NCBI GenBank assembly: GCA_017626355.1
Contig: JAGAIY010000003.1
Location: forward strand, 1-58,166
Reading direction: 5' to 3'
DNA length: 58,166 nucleotides
Origin: Bacteroidales bacterium
Lineage (GTDB): Bacteria; Bacteroidota; Bacteroidia; Bacteroidales; UBA932
The notes under the pieces are model-generated. The model saw only the letters and a list, made by a program, of their open reading frames with translations. It ran no database searches and was not told the DNA's origin. The position numbers were made by a program, and so were the translations under genes. Position 1 is the first letter of the stretch. Every line of letters begins with the position of its first letter. This document shows positions 46,478 through 56,935 of the stretch, one piece after another.

Positions 46478-47865
46478 TCGTAAAGTTTCGTAGGATACTC
46501 ATGGTTGAAACATGCAAGGCAAAGATCGCTGCGCTTGCCTGCCTTGAGCATGCCTTCGTGTGAAAGGAAGGCAAGGGTATCGGCACCTATGAGCTTGCAT
46601 ACCTGATCGACATCATTGCTGTTGCTGATGAGTTCCTCAGGAGTATGGACATCGACTCCATAGTAGCATGTGTACTTGAGCGGTGCACTTGCGATTCTCA
46701 CATGAACCTCCTTGGCTCCCGCCTCGCGAAGCATGTTCACGATCTTCAGCGATGTGGTTCCACGTACAATGGAATCATCCACAAGCACAATCCTCTTGTC
46801 CTTTACTATAGACTTGACAGGAGACAGCTTCATCTTCACACCCTTCTCCCTCATCGACTGTGTAGGAAGAATGAAGGTACGGCCGACATACTTGCTCTTG
46901 ATAAGTCCCATCTCATACGGCAGACCGCTGGCCTCGGCATAGCCCTGAGCAGCACTGAGGCTTGAATCCGGAACACCTATGACGATATCCGCATCGACAG
47001 GAGACTCGTGGAAAAGAATCTTTCCTGACTCCTTGCGGTAGTTATGCACATTACATCCCTCGATGTCGCTGTCCGGACGTGCGAAATACACATATTCCAT
47101 AGCACACATAGCGTGACGCACTGGCTCGGCATAGAACTGACTGCGGATGCCATGGTGGTCGAGGGTCACGATTTCACCCGGTTCAACATCACGGATATAC
47201 TCAGCTCCGATGACATCAAAGGCACAGGTCTCGCTGGCTACAACATAACCGTCACCGATCTTGCCGATTGCCAACGGATGGAAACCGTATTTGTCACGGC
47301 AGGCATAGATGCGGCGGCCTGTCATCACTACGAAGGCGAAGGCACCGTCGATCTGGTTGAGAGCATCCTTGATCGCATTGATACGAGGCTGGTCCTTGTC
47401 AACACCCTGCTTCTTGATCAGATGGGCAAGAACTTCAGCATCCGATGAAGACTGGAAAAGACTTCCACGATCTTCTAGCTCGGCACGAAGCTGATTGTAG
47501 TTTACGACCTGACCGTTGTTGGCTAACGCGAAATCGCCTGAACGATGGCTGAAAAGGAAAGGCTGGATATTTTCCGTACCCTTGCAGCCGGCATTGCTGT
47601 ATCTCACATGTCCGATTGCCATCTTTCCCGGAAGAAGAGTCATCTTCGACTCGTTGAAGACCTCTGATACAAGGCCGTCGCCCTTCACCCTGTGAAAGGC
47701 GCCATCAGGACCGACAGTCACGATTCCGCAACCCTGCTGTCCTCGATGCTGAAGGGCATGCAAGCCATAATAAGCAAGGCCTGCGGCATCATCTACACCA
47801 TAAATTCCAAGAACGCCACATTCGTGGTGGAGCTTGTCATCCCTAAATTTGTTACAGTTACACAT
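46474..47865 (-). CDS. purF: Amidophosphoribosyltransferase
   Basis: PurF makes 5-phosphoribosylamine from PRPP and glutamine, the first committed step of purine synthesis. The 463-residue protein has a 15-residue N-terminal extension before C16 (HEC), the glutaminase nucleophile, which suggests a processed propeptide. An Ntn-type glutaminase domain (about 16-240) is followed by a phosphoribosyltransferase domain with VLVDDSIVRGTTS near residue 355. It lies 41 bases after purL, separated by a hairpin. Confidence 0.93.
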   Translation of the reverse strand: MCNCNKFRDDKLHHECGVLGIYGVDDAAGLAYYGLHALQHRGQQGCGIVTVGPDGAFHRVKGDGLVSEVFNESKMTLLPGKMAIGHVRYSNAGCKGTENIQPFLFSHRSGDFALANNGQVVNYNQLRAELEDRGSLFQSSSDAEVLAHLIKKQGVDKDQPRINAIKDALNQIDGAFAFVVMTGRRIYACRDKYGFHPLAIGKIGDGYVVASETCAFDVIGAEYIRDVEPGEIVTLDHHGIRSQFYAEPVRHAMCAMEYVYFARPDSDIEGCNVHNYRKESGKILFHESPVDADIVIGVPDSSLSAAQGYAEASGLPYEMGLIKSKYVGRTFILPTQSMREKGVKMKLSPVKSIVKDKRIVLVDDSIVRGTTSLKIVNMLREAGAKEVHVRIASAPLKYTCYYGVDVHTPEELISNSNDVDQVCKLIGADTLAFLSHEGMLKAGKRSDLCLACFNHEYPTKLYE

Positions 47866-47883
47866 CTTGTTATTTATTTATGT

Positions 47884-47900
47884 CCCCGGCCAAGCCGGGG
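47884..47900. other. GC-rich hairpin between purL and purF
   Basis: CCCCGGC pairs with GCCGGGG around a three-base loop in the 41-base intergenic gap. On the minus strand it is not followed by a T-tract, so it is not a clear terminator; it may limit read-through or protect an mRNA end. Confidence 0.6.
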
Positions 47901-47906
47901 ATCTTG

Positions 47907-50900
47907 CTATTCACCACGGAAATATGCTACAGCATTTTCAAAGAGAGGCTGCTCGAGACCCTCGTCCATAATATTCTTGAAAAGGTTGTCCTCGAAACGC
48001 TCTGTATGTCCCATCTTGCCAAGGATCTGGCCATTCCTGCTGATGATACCCTCGATTGCATAGTAAGAACCGTTAGGGTTGTAAGGAGACTCCATTGTCA
48101 CCTCCTCATCGATCGGATCGACATACTGGAATGCCACCTGACCGTTTGCGAAGAGTTCCTTCGCAAGTTCCTCGTTCACAACGAACTTACCTTCACCATG
48201 GCTGACTGCGATAGTATGCAGGTCACCGACTGAGAAGCCTGAAAGCCATGGAGAGTTCGTAGTCGAGATACGTGTGGTCACCATCTGGGAGATATGACGG
48301 TTGATATCGTTTCTGAACAATGTAGGGCTTTCCTTAGTCACCTGACCGAGACGGCCGTATGGAAGGAGTCCCGACTTGACGAGGGCCTGGAAACCGTTAC
48401 AGATACCGAGAATAAGTCCACCACGGTCAATGAGAGCATGGATTGCATCTGCTATCTCCTTGTTGTTCAGCACATTCGCAATGAACTTACCACTTCCGTC
48501 CGGCTCGTCACCGGCAGAGAATCCGCCGCAGAGCATGAGGATATGGCACTCATCGATATTCTTCTTCATCTCGGCGATCGAGCGGAAGATATCGTCTTCT
48601 GTAAGGTTGCAGAACACGCTCATGCGGACCTCAGCGCCTGCATTGCGCCATGCCTTCGCCGAATCATAGTCGCAGTTTGTTCCAGGGAATACAGGGAGAT
48701 ATGCAATCGGCTTCTCTACCGGCTCTCCCTTATATTTAAGGTCTGCCTTCTTAGCCTTGTAAGGCTTCACACCCTCAAGACCTGCCGGAACGAGTTCCTT
48801 GTGATATGGCTCTGCTGTATCAGGATATACCTGAGCGAAGCGTGCACCGTTCACATCCATGAGTTCGAAGATATCGAACTTCTTGCCGTTGATAACAAGT
48901 TCGCTGTCCTCTCCGTCTGTCACCTCGCCGACAAGGATTGCATTCGGATAGTCGAGTTCGCCTTCCGCCTCGACAAGGATGGAACCGTAACCATAGTTGA
49001 AGAGTTCCTTCTCGTCATAGTCGATCTTGGCATCGAGACCGTTACCGAACGACATCTTGCAGACAGCCTCGGCAAGTCCTCCGAAACCGAGAGCATAGCC
49101 GGAAACGATGTTCTCAGCCTCGATCTGCTCATGAACAAACTTCCAGTTTGCCTTAAGCTGCTCTACATCAGGCATATGGTTGGCAAGAGGAGTATGTTTG
49201 ATGAGGTACAGCCTGTTGCCTTCATATTTAAGCTCCGGCGATATCACCTGACCTGCGTCAACAGTAGTTATACCGAAGGCCATGAGCATAGGAGGTACAT
49301 TGATGTTCTCGAATGTTCCGCTCATCGAGTCCTTACCTCCGATTGAAGGAAGACCGAACTCTACCTGCATCTTGAGGGCTCCGAGAAGGGCCGAAAGCGG
49401 CTTGCCCCAAGACTTGCGGTCAGTCATTCTCTCGAAATACTCCTGATATGAGAAACGCATCTTTTCATATGACGCACCTGCAGCCACTACCTTCGCACAA
49501 GCCTCTACCACAGCATAAGCTGCACCATGGTACGGGCTCCAGCTCGCAATGTAAGGGTTGTATCCGAAAGCCATGATGCTGGCTGTATCGGTGTATCCGT
49601 CTGTAGGGAGCTTCTGCACAGAAACCTGAGTCTCGGTAGTCTGGAGCATACCTCCGAACGGCATGAGGACTGTAGAACGTCCGATTGTAGAGTCGAACAT
49701 CTCTATCAGACCCTTCTGCGAAGTCACATTCGGATCCTGAAGATTGCTGAACACCTTGTCCCTGAGAGTCTCACCCTCGACTGTACGTTCGAATGGATTC
49801 CTGTCCTCGACAGCACCAACAGTAGCCTTGGCATAATGCTTTGCTCCGGCACTGTCGATGAATTCGCGTGAAAGGTCTACAATCACCTTGTCACCATAGA
49901 ACATACGCATACGCTTTCTGTCTGTCACATCAGCCACATGCGTAACCTCGACATTCTCGCTTGCGCAGTATGCCATCATGGCCTCCTTATCCTTGGCCTC
50001 GATGACAACCGACATACGCTCCTGAGACTCGCTGATTGCGAGCTCAGTGGAATTAAGTCCGCTGTACTTCACAGGAACCCTGTCGAGATAGATGTCAAGT
50101 CCTTCAGTAAGCTCACCGATGGCAACGCTGACACCACCTGCTCCGAAGTCGTTGGATTTCTTTATGAGTCTTGTAACCTCCGGACGACGGAAAAGCCTCT
50201 GGAGCTTTCTTTCCTCCGGTGCATTACCCTTCTGAACCTCACTTCCGCAGGTCTCGAGCGACTCTTCGGTATGTTCCTTTGAAGAACCTGTCGCTCCTCC
50301 GACACCGTCACGGCCTGTACGGCCACCCATAAGGAGAACTACATCTCCCGGTGCAGGACTCTCGCGGCGTACGCTGTCCGCCTTCACGGCACCGACTACA
50401 GCACCTACCTCGAGACGCTTTGCCACATAGCCTTCATGATAGACCTCACGGACATGGGTCGTAGCAAGGCCGATCTGGTTACCGTAGCTTGAATAGCCGT
50501 GGGCCGCCTTGCGTGAGATTATGCTCTGAGGAAGCTTGCCCGGCATGGTGTCGGCAACAGGAAGATAGATGTTTCCGGCTCCTGTGACACGCATAGCCTG
50601 ATATACATAGGCACGGCCTGAAAGAGGGTCACGGATCGCACCTCCGAGACAGGTCGCCGCTCCTCCGAACGGTTCGATTTCAGTCGGATGGTTATGTGTC
50701 TCGTTCTTGAACTGGAGGAGCCACTTCTCTGTGGTCATCTCTCCCTCGTCATCGACGATATCCACATCCACATAGATGCTGCAGGCATTGTTCTCCTCGC
50801 TGACCTCCATGTCGTCAAGCAGGCCCTTTGCCTTGAGGTAACGCGCACCTACAGTCGCCATATCCATGAGGTTCACGCCCTTGTGCTCGCGGCCGAGCTC

Positions 50901-51665
50901 CTGGCGGATCTTCATATAGAGATTGAGAGTGCCGTCGATCTCTTCCTTGAGGAACGATTCCTCGACATTGATATCCTCCAGCTCGGTAGTGAAGGTGGTA
51001 TGACGGCAATGGTCGCTCCAATATGTATCAAGGATGCGGAGCTCGGTCTCGGACGGGTCACGTCCCTCTGTCTTGAAATAGTTCACCACCTCGCGAAGGT
51101 CATCCGCATTCATGGCAAGTCCCATCTTCCTGCAGTAAGGGGCGAGCTCCTCTTCCGTCAGGGCTGTAAGGCCTTCAAGAACCGGAACCGGAGTCACCTC
51201 CGGCTGCTCAAGAGCAGAAAGTCTGGCGAGATCCTTCTCACGCGACTCCACAGCATTGATATAGTACTTCTTGATCTTGGCAACGACCTCATCCGAAGTA
51301 TCCCCCGGAAGGATGATGAGCTTCGAACTCTTGATGCTCACCTTTGCGGAAGGATCGATGAGACGCACGCAGTCCACGGCAGAAGCCGCGCGCTGGTCAA
51401 ACTGGCCTGGAAGGTACTCCACGGCGATATATTTTGTTCCAGACAGGTCACATTCATCGGTAACGCTGTCAGTCACGACTTCTCCGAAAACGCTGTAACG
51501 GCTCTTCTCGAGCAGATCCTCAGAGAAGCCGAAGAGGTCGTACACATTAAGGAAACGCAACGAAGGAAGCTCAAGCTGAAGATTCTCGTTAAGCTCACTG
51601 AGAAGGCTGCGTGCCTCTACCTGAAATTCAGGATACTTTTCTACGTAGATACGATAGTTGTTCAT
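47907..51665 (-). CDS. purL: Phosphoribosylformylglycinamidine synthase (large single-chain form)
   Basis: This enzyme converts FGAR to FGAM using ATP and glutamine, the fourth step of purine synthesis. The 1252-residue single chain combines the N-terminal PurS-like part, two AIR-synthetase-type halves with NETHNHPTEIEPFGGAATC near residue 330, and a C-terminal class I glutaminase with C1046 (LMLCGGFSAGDE). Length and domain order fit the fused PurL of many Bacteroidota. It follows purE after 21 bases. Confidence 0.95.
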   Translation of the reverse strand: MNNYRIYVEKYPEFQVEARSLLSELNENLQLELPSLRFLNVYDLFGFSEDLLEKSRYSVFGEVVTDSVTDECDLSGTKYIAVEYLPGQFDQRAASAVDCVRLIDPSAKVSIKSSKLIILPGDTSDEVVAKIKKYYINAVESREKDLARLSALEQPEVTPVPVLEGLTALTEEELAPYCRKMGLAMNADDLREVVNYFKTEGRDPSETELRILDTYWSDHCRHTTFTTELEDINVEESFLKEEIDGTLNLYMKIRQELGREHKGVNLMDMATVGARYLKAKGLLDDMEVSEENNACSIYVDVDIVDDEGEMTTEKWLLQFKNETHNHPTEIEPFGGAATCLGGAIRDPLSGRAYVYQAMRVTGAGNIYLPVADTMPGKLPQSIISRKAAHGYSSYGNQIGLATTHVREVYHEGYVAKRLEVGAVVGAVKADSVRRESPAPGDVVLLMGGRTGRDGVGGATGSSKEHTEESLETCGSEVQKGNAPEERKLQRLFRRPEVTRLIKKSNDFGAGGVSVAIGELTEGLDIYLDRVPVKYSGLNSTELAISESQERMSVVIEAKDKEAMMAYCASENVEVTHVADVTDRKRMRMFYGDKVIVDLSREFIDSAGAKHYAKATVGAVEDRNPFERTVEGETLRDKVFSNLQDPNVTSQKGLIEMFDSTIGRSTVLMPFGGMLQTTETQVSVQKLPTDGYTDTASIMAFGYNPYIASWSPYHGAAYAVVEACAKVVAAGASYEKMRFSYQEYFERMTDRKSWGKPLSALLGALKMQVEFGLPSIGGKDSMSGTFENINVPPMLMAFGITTVDAGQVISPELKYEGNRLYLIKHTPLANHMPDVEQLKANWKFVHEQIEAENIVSGYALGFGGLAEAVCKMSFGNGLDAKIDYDEKELFNYGYGSILVEAEGELDYPNAILVGEVTDGEDSELVINGKKFDIFELMDVNGARFAQVYPDTAEPYHKELVPAGLEGVKPYKAKKADLKYKGEPVEKPIAYLPVFPGTNCDYDSAKAWRNAGAEVRMSVFCNLTEDDIFRSIAEMKKNIDECHILMLCGGFSAGDEPDGSGKFIANVLNNKEIADAIHALIDRGGLILGICNGFQALVKSGLLPYGRLGQVTKESPTLFRNDINRHISQMVTTRISTTNSPWLSGFSVGDLHTIAVSHGEGKFVVNEELAKELFANGQVAFQYVDPIDEEVTMESPYNPNGSYYAIEGIISRNGQILGKMGHTERFEDNLFKNIMDEGLEQPLFENAVAYFRGE

Positions 51666-51686
51666 ATGTCTTTTAAAAAGAATGTC

Positions 51687-52154
51687 TTAGATTACTGCAT
51701 CGAGAACTTTCTGAGTCTGTGCCTTTCTGAACTCATCGAGCTTCGCGGAAACTTCCGGATCCGTAAGAGCCAGGATCTGAGCCGCGAAAAGACCGGCATT
51801 CTTGGCACCGTTGATAGCCATTGTAGCCACTGGGATGCCGGCAGGCATCTGAACTATAGAGAGAAGCGAATCCATTCCGCCGAGAGCCTTTGTCTGGATA
51901 GGCACTCCGATGACAGGAACGGTAGTCATACCAGCCACTACGCCTGCGACATGAGCAGCTCCTCCTGCTCCTGCGATGATAGCACCTATGCCTTCCGACT
52001 TTGCTGATTTTGCGAATTCACACATCAGATCCGGTGTCCTGTGTGCACTGATTACCCTTTTGACAACCTCTACTCCGAGTTCCTCGAGTACGTTGATCGC
52101 CTGCGACATGATGTCAAGGTCGCTGGTCGATCCCATAATGACAGCTACTTTCAT
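51687..52154 (-). CDS. purE: 5-(carboxyamino)imidazole ribonucleotide mutase
   Basis: PurE rearranges N5-carboxyaminoimidazole ribonucleotide to the C4-carboxylate in purine synthesis. The 155-residue protein begins VAVIMGSTSDLDIM, has SAHRTPDLM near residue 40 (catalytic His in SAHR), and GAGGAAHVAGVVAG near residue 62. It is the first gene of purE-purL-purF. No purK is beside it, so it is either unlinked or this is a class II type; sequence alone does not settle that here. Confidence 0.93.
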   Translation of the reverse strand: MKVAVIMGSTSDLDIMSQAINVLEELGVEVVKRVISAHRTPDLMCEFAKSAKSEGIGAIIAGAGGAAHVAGVVAGMTTVPVIGVPIQTKALGGMDSLLSIVQMPAGIPVATMAINGAKNAGLFAAQILALTDPEVSAKLDEFRKAQTQKVLDAVI

Positions 52155-52180
52155 ATGTATTTCTTAAAAAATTCAAGCCA

Positions 52181-52188
52181 CAAATATA
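52181..52188 (-). promoter_or_regulatory. -7 box (TATATTTG) for the pur operon
   Basis: CAAATATA on the plus strand, 27 bases upstream of the purE ATG. A TTG lies 19 bases further upstream (52208-52210), the usual -33 spacing. Confidence 0.6.
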
Positions 52189-52294
52189 ATCAAAAAATCA
52201 CTTCGCGCAACGCGCGCGTATAGGTTGCAGATGAAAAGTTTTCAACATATGCACAATGCAGCATTTTCACTTCCCTTTTATGAAATAAAATATC

Positions 52295-52302
52295 TATATT
52301 TG
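52295..52302 (+). promoter_or_regulatory. -7 box (TATATTTG) for cysS-xth
   Basis: Perfect TAnnTTTG match 46 bases before the cysS ATG. Confidence 0.6.
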
Positions 52303-52347
52303 CAGATTGCGGCAAGGGCCGTCCGAAACGATTAAAAAAACTTAGAA

Positions 52348-53886
52348 ATGAGAGATTTATATATAACCAATTCCCTTTCGAGAAAAAAGGAAATATTCAA
52401 GCCTCTGAACGAAGGCCATGTAGGTCTGTATGTATGCGGCCCGACCGTCTATGGAGACGCGCACCTCGGCCATGCAAGACCGGGAGTCACATATGACGTA
52501 TTCGTCAAACTTCTGAACCATCTGGGATACAAGGTACGTTATGTACGCAACATCACCGACGTGGGACATCTCGAGCACGATGCGGACGAAGGAGAGGACA
52601 AGATCGCAAAGAAAGCCCGTCTGGAGCAGCTGGAGCCTATGGAAGTGGTCCAGAGATGCACACTTGCCTATCATGAGGCGATGCGCATGCTCAATGTGGC
52701 TCCCCCATCCATCGAGCCCCGTGCTTCGGGACACATAATCGAACAGATAGACCTCGTCAAGAAGATTCTGGACGCAGGCTATGCATATGAAAGCAACGGC
52801 TCGATATATTTCGACGTAATGAAATATGACGCCGACCACAGATACGGAATCCTTTCCGGCCGCACCCTCGACGAAGTCAAGGAAGGCACACGCGACCTCG
52901 ACGGACAGCAGGACAAACGCGCGTCATATGATTTCGCCCTCTGGAAGAAGGCTTCTCCGGAACACATAATGCGCTGGCCTTCACCATGGAGCGACGGTTT
53001 CCCGGGCTGGCACCTCGAATGCTCGGCCATGAGCGAAAAATACCTCGGCAAGGAGTTCGACATCCACGGAGGCGGAATGGACCTGCTCTTCCCTCACCAC
53101 GAGTGCGAGATAGCGCAGAACACAGCTTCACGCGGCACTTCCGGAGTCCGCTACTGGATGCACAACAACATGATCACGATAGAAGGAAAGAAGATGGGCA
53201 AGTCCCTCGGAAACTTCATCACTCTCCCTGAGCTCTTTGCAGGAAAGCACGAGAAGCTCGCTCAGGCATATACACCTATGACCGTCCGCTTCTTCATCCT
53301 TCAGGCGCATTACAGAGGAACCCTGGATTTCAGCAACGAAGCCCTGCAGGCGGCAGAGAAGGGTCTTAAGAGAATCATGCAGGCAGCAAAGGACCTGCGC
53401 ACCCTCGCATCGGCAGCCGGCGTACAGGCAGCTCCGGTCCTCGCTTACGGAGAGTTCGTTTCCGCTACGGCACCGTCGGAAATCACCGCGTCCAACGCAG
53501 AAGTCAAGGCTCTGACAGAAGCTGTATATGAGGCACTTTGCGACGACCTCAACACCCCTATCGCCCTTTCACACATCTTCGACGCCGTACGCATAATCAA
53601 TACAGCCAAGGACAGAAAGATCACCCTTGATGCTTCTGACTACAAGACACTGGTGGATCTCTTCGACAACATCGTATTCGGAGTTCTCGGCCTGCGTGAC
53701 GAGGAAAGCGAAGGCGGAAAGGCGGTGCAGACGATAGACGGACTCGTACAGATGGTCCTCGAACAGCGCAAAGCGGCCAAGGCAGCCAAGGACTGGGCGA
53801 CCAGCGACCGCATCCGCGACGATCTCAAGGCCCTCGGCATACAGATCAAAGACACAAAGGAAGGAACCGAGTGGACATTGGAGTAA
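52348..53886 (+). CDS. cysS: Cysteine--tRNA ligase
   Basis: CysS charges tRNA-Cys with cysteine. The 512-residue class I synthetase has the zinc cysteine in YVCGPTVYG near residue 28, the HIGH-type motif [13 protein letters not shown] with the second zinc cysteine, and the KMSKS-type loop KMGKSLGN near residue 275. A DALR-type helical domain fills the C-terminal third. It shares a transcript with the xth gene, which starts five bases after its stop. Confidence 0.95.
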   Translation: MRDLYITNSLSRKKEIFKPLNEGHVGLYVCGPTVYGDAHLGHARPGVTYDVFVKLLNHLGYKVRYVRNITDVGHLEHDADEGEDKIAKKARLEQLEPMEVVQRCTLAYHEAMRMLNVAPPSIEPRASGHIIEQIDLVKKILDAGYAYESNGSIYFDVMKYDADHRYGILSGRTLDEVKEGTRDLDGQQDKRASYDFALWKKASPEHIMRWPSPWSDGFPGWHLECSAMSEKYLGKEFDIHGGGMDLLFPHHECEIAQNTASRGTSGVRYWMHNNMITIEGKKMGKSLGNFITLPELFAGKHEKLAQAYTPMTVRFFILQAHYRGTLDFSNEALQAAEKGLKRIMQAAKDLRTLASAAGVQAAPVLAYGEFVSATAPSEITASNAEVKALTEAVYEALCDDLNTPIALSHIFDAVRIINTAKDRKITLDASDYKTLVDLFDNIVFGVLGLRDEESEGGKAVQTIDGLVQMVLEQRKAAKAAKDWATSDRIRDDLKALGIQIKDTKEGTEWTLE

Positions 53887-53891
53887 GAGGT

Positions 53892-54647
53892 ATGTACAGA
53901 TTCATTTCATGGAACGTGAACGGCCTGAGGGCCGTGTGCGGCAAAGGGTTCGCAGACATTTTTGTAGACCTGGATGCAGATTTCTTCTGTCTTCAGGAGA
54001 CCAAGCTGCAGGAAGGACAGATAGACCTGGAGTTTCCAGGCTACAGGTCTTTCTGGAATTATGCAGACAAGAAAGGTTATTCCGGCACTGCCATATTCAC
54101 AAGGCACGAGCCTCTCAGCGTAAGCTATGGTCTCGGAATAGACGAGCACGATCACGAAGGACGTGTCATCACTCTGGAGATGGAGGATTTCTATCTCATA
54201 TGTGTCTATACGCCTAACGCGCAGGACGGGCTCAAGCGCCTGGACTACAGGATGTCATGGGAAGATGACTTCAGGACTTATGTAAAGGGGCTGGCGCAGA
54301 AGAAAGGGGTCATCATCTGCGGAGACCTCAACGTCGCCCATCAGGACATAGACCTTAAGAATCCTCAGACAAACCACTATAATCCCGGCTTTACAGACGA
54401 AGAACGCGGCAGATTCGTGACCCTGCTCAGAAGCGGTTTCATCGACACTTTCCGCCACTTCCATCCGGACCAGCGGGACATCTACTCATGGTGGTCATAC
54501 CGTTTTCAGGCCCGCCAGAAGAACGTGGGTTGGCGTATCGACTATTTCCTTGCTTCGGAAAGCCTCAAGGCCAGGCTCCACAGCGCGGCGATACATACCG
54601 ACATCTTCGGCTCTGACCACTGCCCTGTGGAGCTAGTCATTGAGTAG
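53892..54647 (+). CDS. xth: Exodeoxyribonuclease III family AP endonuclease
   Basis: This enzyme cuts DNA at abasic sites and trims 3' ends in base excision repair. The 251-residue protein starts [15 protein letters not shown] and has LQETKLQ near residue 38, the ICGDLNVAH metal-binding motif near residue 148, WRIDYFLAS and the terminal SDHCPVEL. I choose ATG 53892 over the upstream GTG 53871 because the latter is inside cysS. Its last 11 bases overlap the end of the SGNH gene on the other strand. Confidence 0.93.
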   Translation: MYRFISWNVNGLRAVCGKGFADIFVDLDADFFCLQETKLQEGQIDLEFPGYRSFWNYADKKGYSGTAIFTRHEPLSVSYGLGIDEHDHEGRVITLEMEDFYLICVYTPNAQDGLKRLDYRMSWEDDFRTYVKGLAQKKGVIICGDLNVAHQDIDLKNPQTNHYNPGFTDEERGRFVTLLRSGFIDTFRHFHPDQRDIYSWWSYRFQARQKNVGWRIDYFLASESLKARLHSAAIHTDIFGSDHCPVELVIE

Positions 54648-55761
54648 CGGAGAAGATCTCCATGAGTTTCCTCCTATAGGCATAGGCATATGCCAACATA
54701 CCATAATCGGATGGATGGGTACCATCGACAGTACCATCCTGAGGAAAATCCAGTTCATCATAAGACAGATAGTATAGGTTGCATATTCCTTCTTCACACA
54801 ACCGGGAATATGCAGCCTTTTGCATTTCAAGTACCTTATCCTGAAGTCCACGCGCTTCAGGATCCGTCTTGCTGTGAGGATAACCCAAATGATCGACAAG
54901 AAGGAGCGGTGTTTCTGGTTTCCGGGCGCGCAGCCTCCTGACTGCATTAAGAACAGTATCCCTGATCTGTTCCGGCTCCAACAAGCACACATTCGGCATC
55001 GCATCAATTATATAGACTTCCGCATCTATCTCAGCAAGCATGTCAATTACCTCATTTTCAAGAAGCGCACTGCCGGAAAACCCGAGATTCACGACCTCGC
55101 GTCCAAGCATGCGCTGAAGTATATTGGTCCAAGCCATTCCCGGACGGGATGCACAAGCTCCTTGAGTTATCGATGTTCCGTATGCGACTATCGGTCTTTC
55201 TGACGGCGCCGGCTCGAAAGCGAACTGCGCCCCTTCATCTACCCCGATTTCCATCCATGTGACCTCGTTGTAAAGAGGCAGAAAAAGCTTATAACATTGC
55301 TTACCGTCGTCACACCCGTTTACAATATCTATGGATCTGTATCTGAATGTGACAGTGTCTCTGAAGGAATATTTTGCGGCAAGCCACACCTCCGAGCCGT
55401 CCCTGTCCTTCGTATAAAGATCGACGCCGGACACACCCGTTGCAGGCATATGTGGCATTGCCTGAGCGCCGGATATCGTATATCGGACTGTAATATTCTT
55501 CGAATCAGTGGTGAACTCGAGACTCTCTCCGGCATTGGACTTCGAAAGATTCCACACACCGCGCCTTACAACATCTTTTGCTTTTTTGGGGAAACGATGA
55601 TAGACAGATTCCCTCTCTTGTCCCTCGAACGCCTGTCCGAACATAAGATCGGCAAATGAATCCTCAGGATTGTACCACAATGTCTGAGCGGAAAGGGAGC
55701 AGGAAAAGGCACATATGACGGCTGACGCCACCAGGGAAAGAATTTTGACCTTCATAAACAT
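54637..55761 (-). CDS. Secreted SGNH/GDSL-type hydrolase with GxDLY N-terminal domain
   Basis: This 374-residue protein has an N-terminal signal (about 1-25; both a cut before QTLWYN and a lipobox AFSC are possible). An N-terminal beta domain with GVDLYTKD (the GxDLY motif) spans about 28-180. The SGNH hydrolase domain (about 185-370) has the serine block [10 protein letters not shown], block [11 protein letters not shown] and the terminal DGTHPSDYG with the Asp-His pair. Such proteins act as carbohydrate or lipid esterases. It follows arsC after 11 bases, and its role beside arsenic-type genes is unclear. Confidence 0.87.
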   Translation of the reverse strand: MFMKVKILSLVASAVICAFSCSLSAQTLWYNPEDSFADLMFGQAFEGQERESVYHRFPKKAKDVVRRGVWNLSKSNAGESLEFTTDSKNITVRYTISGAQAMPHMPATGVSGVDLYTKDRDGSEVWLAAKYSFRDTVTFRYRSIDIVNGCDDGKQCYKLFLPLYNEVTWMEIGVDEGAQFAFEPAPSERPIVAYGTSITQGACASRPGMAWTNILQRMLGREVVNLGFSGSALLENEVIDMLAEIDAEVYIIDAMPNVCLLEPEQIRDTVLNAVRRLRARKPETPLLLVDHLGYPHSKTDPEARGLQDKVLEMQKAAYSRLCEEGICNLYYLSYDELDFPQDGTVDGTHPSDYGMLAYAYAYRRKLMEIFSATQ

Positions 55762-55772
55762 GATTTTTACAA

Positions 55773-56180
55773 TTAAACAGTGAATATTGTTCCGAAAGCT
55801 TCACGAATCTCATCCCTGACCCTTCTGAATTCAGGAAGGACTTCCTCTTCAGTGCCTGTGAAAGCGTCAGGATCGTCAAAACCCACATGCAGCTGTCTGC
55901 CGACATTTCCTGAAAACACAGGGCAATTTTCCTTCGCACCGCCGCAGACGGTTATGACATAATCCCATGACTGCGAGAGATATTGGCTGACATTCTTCGG
56001 ATAGTGGGCGCTTATGTCCATGCCGCACTCAGCCATTACCTTTATTGCCAAAGGATGAACCTCGGAGGCAGGTCTTACTCCTGCCGAACACACCTCATAT
56101 TCGGGATGCAGGTGACTGATGATACCATGGGCCATCTGGCTCCGGCATCTGTTTGCTGTACAAAGAACCAGTATTCTCAT
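55773..56180 (-). CDS. arsC: Thioredoxin-type arsenate reductase / low-molecular-weight phosphatase
   Basis: This 135-residue protein reduces arsenate to arsenite in the low-molecular-weight phosphatase fold. The P-loop is C7-x5-R13 (CTANRCRS), and two further cysteines at C79 and C86 match the relay pair of the thioredoxin-coupled type. I choose ATG 56180 (MRILVLC) over an ATG 14 codons upstream because it gives the conserved start. The start overlaps the DUF5714 stop as ATGA, so the two are coupled. There is no arsB, acr3 or arsR in the window. Confidence 0.88.
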   Translation of the reverse strand: MRILVLCTANRCRSQMAHGIISHLHPEYEVCSAGVRPASEVHPLAIKVMAECGMDISAHYPKNVSQYLSQSWDYVITVCGGAKENCPVFSGNVGRQLHVGFDDPDAFTGTEEEVLPEFRRVRDEIREAFGTIFTV

Positions 56181-56872
56181 GATCTGACTGAAGGATGATA
56201 AGGGCATCGTGAGCCGATGCATTGGTTATTGCTGCCGGAATGGCGACAGATGATTTCAGGAACATCCATCTTCACTCCGAAATTCTCTTCAACATAAGCG
56301 GCTGCAGTGCTGATGGAAAGGTAGGAATTACGTTTGCAGCAACGCGGCCCGCCTATCACTCCTATAGCCTGCAACGACTTGGATGTCATCATATTGGAAT
56401 GGCCCCACGCCTCATTTGCAAGCGGGGTGGAACCTGTTATTATGGACATGAACATACCCGTACTGACGGCTGCGCCACAGGCTCCCCAGAACCCGCAGGC
56501 GCCACCCGGGACCTTCTTTCCACGGGCCACCATCTCCTTCAAGGCCGGAAGAAGATCAAGTCCGCCGCCCGAATTGCGGTATGCGGTCAGCAAGGCACAA
56601 CCCACCATTATATGATGCTCAGGACCATGCATATGGCAGAAAGCCATGTCCATCATCCCGGATATTATCTCTATCGGATTCTTCGAGCCGGTACTCATGC
56701 AAAAGCCTATAACCTCGTCGATACCCTTGGTATGGCACTCATTGCAGACATAATGACCCTTCACGCATCTTGTCTTGCTATGTTCCCTGGCATGACAGAT
56801 TTCACACTCCATCATCACATCCTCCGGGAGGTATTCCAGAGGCGCCTTGCATATTAAACATTCATCTTTCAT
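56177..56872 (-). CDS. DUF5714 family cysteine-rich protein
   Basis: This 231-residue protein has 17 cysteines, a striking density. The N-terminal part has C5-x2-C8, C23-x2-C26, C36 and C43-x2-C46, typical of a zinc ribbon. The core has FCHMHGPEHHIMVG near residue 77, CGFWGACGAAVS near residue 123, PRCCKRN near residue 176 and NQCIGSRCP at the C-terminus. Function is unknown; metal or Fe-S binding is likely from the pattern. It heads an operon with arsC and the SGNH hydrolase. In the family, links to methyltransferase or corrinoid pathways have been suggested, but I cannot confirm that here. Confidence 0.85.
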   Translation of the reverse strand: MKDECLICKAPLEYLPEDVMMECEICHAREHSKTRCVKGHYVCNECHTKGIDEVIGFCMSTGSKNPIEIISGMMDMAFCHMHGPEHHIMVGCALLTAYRNSGGGLDLLPALKEMVARGKKVPGGACGFWGACGAAVSTGMFMSIITGSTPLANEAWGHSNMMTSKSLQAIGVIGGPRCCKRNSYLSISTAAAYVEENFGVKMDVPEIICRHSGSNNQCIGSRCPYHPSVRS

Positions 56873-56935
56873 ATGTTTGCAGTTTTACTGACCGTCAACT
56901 TGCAGGGCAAGCTTCCGTCTGATGAATCATAAGTC

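Noticed and set aside
48294-49346. 350-residue plus-strand open frame opposite purL
   Set aside because: Antisense shadow of purL in a strand with few stop codons; no signal, domain or promoter supports it.
50688-52007. 439-residue plus-strand open frame opposite purL and purE
   Set aside because: It runs antisense through two conserved genes and their junction, with low-complexity Leu/His/Arg composition and no recognised motif.
55773-56872. A complete arsenic-resistance (ars) operon
   Set aside because: Only the reductase-type gene is present; no arsR, arsB, acr3 or arsM is found.
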